64,000 nt of DNA, from positions 59,114,421 through 59,178,420 of the forward strand of contig CM060978.1 of NCBI GenBank assembly GCA_030765065.1. Reading direction: 5' to 3'. The translations under genes and the position numbers were made by a program. Shown one piece after another: positions 57,915-64,000 of this stretch. The notes beneath the pieces are model-generated. The model ran no database searches and was not told the DNA's origin. It saw only the letters and a program-made list of their open reading frames with translations. The stretch's first letter is position 1. Every line of letters begins with the position of its first letter. The DNA comes from Deroplatys truncata. Its lineage: Eukaryota; Arthropoda; Insecta; Mantodea; Mantidae.

Positions 57915-59066
57915 CGAGCGAGATGACTCCGCAATAATGTGTATGACTCTCATTCCTGAGGTCCCGTGGTCAATTTCCTTTGGAGCGGCCGCTCTCACTA
58001 TGGGTTTTATCGTGTTTGTCGCAGTAATCGTGTTATTTTATTTGCTGAGCGTCTGTTATTGTTTTATTATTTTAAATTACGTATTCTTTGTTCTCCGGCT
58101 AGCTATTATTACTCAGTCAAGCAAGTATCTCTGAGCAATGCGTGTAAACGGAAAGGAGTTAAAATAATTTGTTTCCACACTTTTATTGTCGTCACACTTA
58201 ATTAATAGTTCACCTATTTAATCTTTATACACGCCTGACTGAAACTGTTATATTTTGGAATATAATTACTGTCGTATTGGTTGCCGCGTACTTCACATTT
58301 TGTAACTAACTTTACGACGTGTACCTCGCGAGAGATTCTTCCAAACTGTATGACGTACACCTCACGAGAGATTCCTTAGAACTGCGCGACACATGCTTAT
58401 GATTCACTCCTTCACCCCGAATTGCCTAAACATTATAATAGAGCTGCTATTGGTTACCAAATCGCGCCCACTTTAGCGTCTGTTTTGTCAGCCAATCACT
58501 ACTACTAACATATATGCTCTAGGGAAGATGTCCCTCCATTTCTAAAAAGGGTACGTCACCCTGGCGTCATTTTTTATCTCTTCTTAGTGATAAACAACTC
58601 ACCCCCTCGATTTATTGTTACCCACTTCTACTGTCAGTTTCAGTGAGGCCATGTAAACTTATTTCCTAACAATACTTATAGCTAAGAAACATCTAAAATC
58701 CTGTACATACAATAATGTTAATTTACACTACAATCACTCTGGCATTCACAGTGTTGTGATGTAAAATACTGCCTCAGTTTTTCTCGGGACGGTAGGCAAA
58801 TGCTAGGTGGTTCTCGTTCTACCACGAGTTGTCTGTCCATTATGTCCAACCCATTATTTCCTTTTAACTATTTAATTTAATTTGCTGCAGGGTTGAGTGA
58901 TCAGCTAAAGGCGGTTGATATGTTTCGGCAGGGCGGTGGAATTTGCAATTTGGGAAAACTTCTCCCTCGTGTATCGTGGTTAAATGTAAACATACAAACG
59001 AATGGAGGCGTCCTGGGGCAGACCACTGCAAGTAGGCTACAACGGCCCTTATTGCTTCTACCGTGA
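57915..59066 (+). repeat. SINE family A split by an LTR-like insertion
   Basis: The head 'gagcgagatgactccgcaat' with 'cattcctgaggtcccgtggt' ends at 58017. The body resumes at 58777 with 'ggacggtaggcaaatgctag'. Removing 58018-58776 and one GTTT restores the normal SINE order. Confidence 0.72.
58018..58776. mobile_element. LTR-like element inserted in a SINE
   Basis: The 759-bp block is flanked by GTTT on both sides (58014-58017 and 58777-58780). It ends 'aaaatactgcctca' like family C LTRs, but its body is different, with 'ctattggttaccaaatcgcg' and 'gccaatcactactac' (CCAAT boxes). It may be a diverged LTR of a related retrotransposon. Confidence 0.65.
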
Positions 59067-59070
59067 GGAG

Positions 59071-60039
59071 TGAGGCAGTATTTTTAACACTTAAAAGATT
59101 TCAGTCTAATTATATAATATATAAAGTCAATAACAGCCCGCCTTAAAGCAATGTGTGTATGTAACAATATATAAAAAGTGTATATTACAGTCATTGTATA
59201 TGCTTATATTATTGTATACATGTATAATAATGTTATGTGAATGTATTACGTGTGTGAGAATAATAGGTTAAAAGTTGCTTACAATGAGGTAACCTTGAGG
59301 CAATAAAGAGTAAGAAAGTTTAACAATACTATTTGTGATTCTTGGAGTAACAATAATGTAAATTTTGTGAAAGTTTATAAAATAGCCAATCAAAAACCAG
59401 AAAAAGCTTTAGTTAAATGAAGGTATTCTATTGGACTAGGATTACCCAATCAGAGACTTGAAATACAGAAATTTACAAATATAGGCGGTAGAAATCAAGT
59501 CAGTTGCTTGTAGACAGCGCTCGTAACTGGACGCGTTGCTAGCAGACAGTGTTACCATTCAGACGCGAGATGCGTTTTCGAGAAATTTAATACGTATTTT
59601 GTGTGAGAAAATAGTTTACGTGTTTAAAAAGTGCAGTTAATTAATAAAAGAATCTCACAGCTCTCTATATCAGTGAAGTCTTATTTAAATCGTGTCAAGC
59701 ATTAATAAATGGAGTGAAGAAAAACTTAAAATCCGTGTAAGCCTACATTCTTCAGCCGCAACACAACCCTGCAAAGAGAAACATGTCTCTAATAATAATA
59801 CTGACGTAGCCGAGGCAAACATAAATATATAATATTTAAAGAAACAGTAAAAATACAAAGTTAATATTTTTAAACTTGGGGCCAATGCTACCGGAAACTT
59901 TTTACCATACGTGAGGCAACTAGTTCAAGTTCGGCTCCCAACAGTCGAAATATAATACATCTTCAAACTGACTTTCCATACGTAGCAGGAATAAACCATC
60001 TTCAAATTGGCTCACAAAGCGTGGGGCAAATAACAATGA
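59071..60039 (+). mobile_element. Solo LTR, family C (copy 7)
   Basis: It starts TGAGGCAGTATTTTTAAC and carries 'caataacagcccgccttaaa', 'gccaatcaaaaaccagaaaa' and 'ctgacgtagccgaggcaaac', ending in a rearranged 'aaattggctcacaaagcgtg' region. The right edge is approximate and no clear target duplication was found. Confidence 0.78.
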
Positions 60040-60370
60040 GGGGGAGAGAGCCGAAGGGCAACCAATTACGGATGACGACGGGCGCAAGCATAGACGTTCT
60101 CCCTAACATTTCCAGTTTGAACTAAGCAGTCCCGCAACGACACCAGGGAAGGAACCTCTATAGAACGCAATTACACCGGCCAGCCGCAACCCCCCGAACA
60201 CCGCCGCCTGGTCCTACAACCCTGAAACAGATCGTAAGGAAGTTGAATACAGGAAATGAGGGTTAGAAGAGGAACCAGTCCACCATTCGCCTTCTGATCA
60301 TAGGGAAATCATGAAAAGCACATGAGTCAGTGTGGATCAAAGTCGGGACTTCCCGTATGCAGGACTGGGG
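60040..60370 (-). repeat. SINE family A, minus orientation
   Basis: The minus strand shows 'tcctgcatacgggaagtccc' (head remnant), 'actcatgtgcttttcatga' and 'ggcgaatggtggactgg', then the SINE body. A plus-strand fragment resembling another SINE body ('ggagctgtctctatta') follows to about 60530. The overlapping 63-codon plus-strand frames are not genes. Confidence 0.6.
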
Positions 60371-60717
60371 TCCTCTTCCTGGGAGCTGTCTCTATTACCA
60401 CAGGCCTCAGGGGTTGCGAGTGGCTTGCTAGCGCACAGCGTCGTCCGGATCTGGTCGCCCTTCCTATCATCCTTTCCTCTCAGGGGTCACGTTGGAAACA
60501 AAAAGGGCCGTAAGGCCTACTAGCGGTTCTGTCTCCAATTACTGTAAAACGCTCCCCTACCTCATGGATTTAGGTCCTTGGGCTGTTTCCGTATTTAGAG
60601 ATCGACTCTCCGTCTAGATATAACTACTTATTTTTGCTTTAACTTGATAATTCAGTGGGATGAGTAGTTAACCGGCATTCATTCAGTGTTATTAAGCCAA
60701 TTTTATATGAATTTCCT

Positions 60718-61345
60718 TTCAGTTGTTTCTAATTTGACTTTCTCTAACACATACATAGGAAGAGAAGGTATTGCAGTCCACCCAAAAAGGTCCATACTGG
60801 GATTTCACCGCAAATAAATGTTTTGGGACTCCCGAAGCACCGCCCCCCCCAAAAAAATAAACGTTCGTGTGTGTGTGTGTGTGTACCTGTGAAAAGCATA
60901 CTAGCTCAAAAACGAAATTTCGACATAATGCCAGGTTCAGGTTCACCATCTTCCAAAGATGCGACATGAAATTTTCAATAAAATTTCCCCAATCCAAATT
61001 ACACGTATAAAGCTTCATTTTCTCAAAAAATTCGAATGACTTTGATTAAGATTATATTTAATATATTTATTTAAATCAAATATGTATCTTGAATTTTCTG
61101 GGAATAGCCTGTGAAGTCCTCTTCAATAGGAAGGACTTTTGTATAATAGGTAAACCGTGATAGACAAAATCTTACTATAAAAAACACATATCTCGTTAAA
61201 GAACAGAGTTTCTTTCAGAATAAACCTTTGTTATTTTAACCATTTCCAAAATATTCTTTATTAGTAGTTTGTATTTTAAAATACGTAACCTTTTTAAGTG
61301 AAAAATCACTATTCGTTTTTTTCTTGTGATCATACAATGAGCATC
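60718..61345 (-). repeat. Family D repeat, minus orientation
   Basis: The reversed tail 'attgcagtccacccaaaaag' is followed by a (GT)n at 60868-60884, 'tagctcaaaaacgaaatt' and the core 'ttttctgggaatagcctgtg'. Confidence 0.75.
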
Positions 61346-61382
61346 AAAATTTAAAGCCCTCACACAGCGATCCGTTAATAAA

Positions 61383-62051
61383 AATATGATACATTCACAT
61401 GACATTCTACACCCTCTATCGTTTATTAGTGGTATAAAAGGTACTCTTACTAAAGCTCATTTTTAAATCTGATTCATTTTAATAGAAGTAAACGTATGCA
61501 GAATTGGTTTCATTACACACATGTTTAAGAACTGGACACTATACACTTGTCTTAGAATTTCATATAGTTTCAATGGTATTTGCGAGAAACAACTGAATGT
61601 TGGCAGGACCAAAAATTGGCATTTCAAACTTTTAGTAACGCATATGTCAGAAGTGGCTTATACCACAAAAAAACAGTATTTGAAACAAATTGTGTCTTTT
61701 AAAAACAGCTACATTTTTTGTTTAGTACGTTTTCGTCTATTGCTTAACGCTTATCAGTCAAACAATATTATATAAAATTCCTCCTGAATGAAGAGGACTT
61801 CAAAGGCTATTCCCAGAAAATGCAGGATATACATTTTATTTGTTACATAAATATCTGTAATATATGGTATTTTAATAAAAATCGTTAAAGGGATTTTTTG
61901 GAAAACAAAAATTTCGAAAAATGTTCCGTGTAAAGGGTAGTTTGGTTGAGGGGGTTTTCCTTAAAAACTTTGTGTCGCGTCTTTGGAAGGTACTGAACCT
62001 AAATACCAAGTCTGATACTTATACGATTTTTCGTTTTTGAATTGTGCTGTT

Positions 62052-62084
<33 letters not shown>

Positions 62085-62755
62085 ACAGTCCTTTTTCTAA
62101 AAATGCTTCTCTTTGGGTTCAGGGTGCCTGAAGACACGTATTTCTGATGAACTTTTGGTATCGAATTTTTGGGTGGAATATAATACTGTTATATCCTGGG
62201 GTGAGGCCGAAAGTTTTAGTTAGATATTAAATTTTAGTTACCCCAGCATGCACATTGGGAGGCATAGCTACAGAGGTAGCAAGAGGACTAGAATCTTAAA
62301 CAACACATTCCAGAGCAGGCGTGGGATAATTATAACAAAATACACAGAATTTCACATTTCCTGTGGTTTATTCAGTGTACGCACGCTGCCCCTACATCAC
62401 ACACAAAAGATAAAAGGAAGAAATTGAGGGGAGATGCTAAACACACGAGGCTACATTCACACGATTTCATATACAACCTTTCAACACTGACCAAAAGTGA
62501 CGCTCAGTACACAACACACAAAGTAAAGCTCACTTCTCCGCCACTCCCTCCACCACTGGCTAGGATCGCCAGCCAAGAAGGTGGCGAGTCGCTACGCCAG
62601 ACGAACTTCAAATCTAAACCCGAAAGAATTACCTCAACAATACTGTCGCTAACGACGCAATAATGTGTCTGGTGGGACCATACACACACATACATACACG
62701 CTACAATACTTTCCCTACTCACTACACTAGTAGAGAAAGTAAAAATCTGACTATC
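61383..62755 (+). repeat. Family D repeat (subtype I) split by a solo LTR
   Basis: The head is 'gatacattcacatgacattc' and the core is complete. The (CA)n tract lies at 62052-62084. The tail reads 'gggtggaatataatac', then the LTR insertion, then 'tttccctactcactac' and 'gtagagaaagtaaaaat'. Confidence 0.85.
62187..62705. mobile_element. Solo LTR of a second family, with 4-bp target duplication
   Basis: The 519-bp insert starts TGTTATATCCTGGGG and ends CACGCTACA, with TGT...ACA termini, and is flanked by ATAC on both sides (62183-62186 and 62706-62709). The D tail reads through cleanly when it is removed. It shares no landmarks with family C. The 79-codon plus-strand frame inside shows no known domain. 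Confidence 0.8.
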
Positions 62756-62930
62756 GCTTTAGTCGATCCTTCTTCTACTTACAACGAAATGGGTAAATCT
62801 GAATTGAAAGTTTATCTGGATTAAGAAGTAGATAGAAAAATAAGCTTTGCAGAAGCTTATTGGAGAGCTCTGAAGAAGATCGAGTTCAGAAAGTCATGTA
62901 AATGAAATACGTCATAATTCTTTTTTTCTG
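62750..62930 (-). repeat. Family D 5' part, minus orientation
   Basis: 'tctgactatcgctttagtcg' to 'agaaagtcatgtaaatgaaa' is the reversed subtype I head. Confidence 0.6.
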
Positions 62931-63240
62931 TTGAAATAAAATTACTAGGTTGGCTGCAAATATGCAAATATCGTATTTTGAAATACAAACTAGTTGGAGA
63001 GAGAATTACCTCTTTGTATTTACAAGGAGATTTTTTGGTTGGAGGTTTCAGTGTCACATCTGCTGTAAGTCTTGTGTGAAAGTAGAACGGCATTAAACCA
63101 CACATTAAAAACATCACATAATACTTCACAGCAGTTTTTCTAACAAAGAACAAGACATATACTATATCCGTTATATATTAAACTTATACGAAAAGTAGAA
63201 ACAGCATTCAAATATTTATTCAAGGTAACAAGCTTTCAAA
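62931..63240. other. Unannotated stretch
   Basis: A 98-codon minus-strand frame overlaps D sequence and shows no family similarity. Confidence 0.3.
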
Positions 63241-63254
63241 ATGCAAAGAAGAAA

Positions 63255-63775
63255 AGGTGTTAGGTTATATTTACATAAGTTTCTTTATTATCTATAGTTT
63301 ATTTTTGTATAGTTTCTACAAACTAAACTTGCTAGTTTTTCTATCTACTTCGTGTTAATCGAGATAAATGCTTTTACAAATAGTTTTATTACACATTTCG
63401 ATATATGTTCAAAAAGGATATAGAAAACAATGGTGAGTCGCTATATGCTAGATCTTAAATTCCATGACATCGCAGAGAAACAAATGAATGGTGATAGCAC
63501 CTCAAACCATCAATAACGAAAACCTCGAAACGGCTAATGTCGTGATAATTTTTTAAAAAATTTGCGTCTAATTGTTAAAATTTCGCATTTTCGTGTTTAA
63601 TAATACAACAAAAGTTATGGATAATTTCGCGAAAAAGAAATATATGCGCGATTCATATAATAATCGACTTTGAAATTCAGGGACAAAAAAGATTAACTTA
63701 TCTAATACAAAAATGTGACGTGTTACATTGACATAACTTTCTCTACCCTCTATCGTTTCTTACTGGTATAAAGGT
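63255..63775 (+). repeat. Family D 5' parts (two fragments)
   Basis: The first fragment covers 63255-63560 ('atctacttcgtgttaatcga'). A second head starts at about 63712 ('gacgtgttacattgacataa') and is cut by the next SINE. Confidence 0.6.
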
Positions 63776-64000
63776 AAAGGTAGATATCATGGAGGGGACC
63801 TCGGAAGCGGGGTAAAGCACGTCAGGCAGGCAGTCGGCCCATTGTGCTTTCAACGTGACAATTGGGAGGGAAGGATGAGAGGAGAGGTCCGCCGGACGCA
63901 AGAATGGGCGGGGTCCCTAACGTGTCCAGATAGAACGCATCCGCCGCCTCACGGTCCCTGCTCACAAGCCACCAACCTCCAGGGCCCCTCCCCCCAGGAG
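63776..64000 (-). repeat. SINE family A, minus orientation, cut by the window end
   Basis: 'gggagggaaggatgagagga' and 'gggtccctaacgtgtccaga' match the 3' body of family A as seen at 13290-13400. The head lies beyond 64000. Confidence 0.6.

Overview
The window looks like TE-saturated nuclear DNA from an insect, probably a large-genome polyneopteran (stick insect, cockroach/termite or similar). The evidence is AT-rich DNA with no bacterial-style gene packing, several insect-type Tc1/mariner elements, tRNA-derived SINEs and one spliced animal exon. The species cannot be fixed from sequence alone.

Host genes: the only convincing host coding sequence is one intact exon on the minus strand at 16228-16465. 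It encodes the middle of the N-terminal discoidin domain of a discoidin domain receptor (DDR) tyrosine kinase, with a good acceptor and donor. No other DDR exon was recognised, so most of the window is best read as giant introns of that gene. A short minus-strand reading frame at 54486-54838 resembles the N-terminal part of a Crypton-type tyrosine recombinase.

Repeats make up most of the rest. (1) Family D, about 0.85 kb, is the dominant repeat, with 25 or more full or partial copies in both orientations. Its ends share an 11-bp inverted motif, and many copies carry a (CA)n tract. It is the substrate into which most other elements inserted. (2) Family C comprises seven solo-LTR-like blocks of 0.88-1.0 kb; the best ones are flanked by 4-bp target duplications. 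A 519-bp solo LTR of a different family lies at 62187-62705. (3) Two tRNA-derived SINE families (A and B) are present, plus other tRNA-like heads. (4) Tc1/mariner elements include a DD34E Tc1 (20743-21942), a DD34D mariner (6811-8130), two copies of a DDxD family (5075-6375 and 34243-35063), an IS630-like element (38295-39521), and several internally deleted or fossil copies. (5) There is a non-autonomous Helitron (40941-42053), a Penelope-like element with GIY-YIG remains (28118-29703), a Penelope-like terminus (33820-34000) and possible hAT ends (35339-36826).

Layout: 0-13 kb holds SINE B, mariner fossils, two mariner elements and D copies. 13-19 kb holds SINE A copies, two solo LTRs and the DDR exon. 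19-26 kb holds D copies with nested mariner derivatives and a Tc1. 26-35 kb holds SINE B, the Penelope-like element, D copies and the second DDxD mariner. 35-46 kb holds a hAT-like segment, the IS630-like element, an LTR-like insert with heat-shock elements, the Helitron, SINE A, and a D copy split by a solo LTR and a SINE. 46-64 kb is a dense nest of D, solo LTRs, SINE A, a mariner derivative and the recombinase fragment.

Nesting gives relative ages. D is oldest. Mariner derivatives, Helitron, SINEs and solo LTRs landed in it later, and at 50876-53390 there are three clear layers (D, then a mariner derivative, then a solo LTR).
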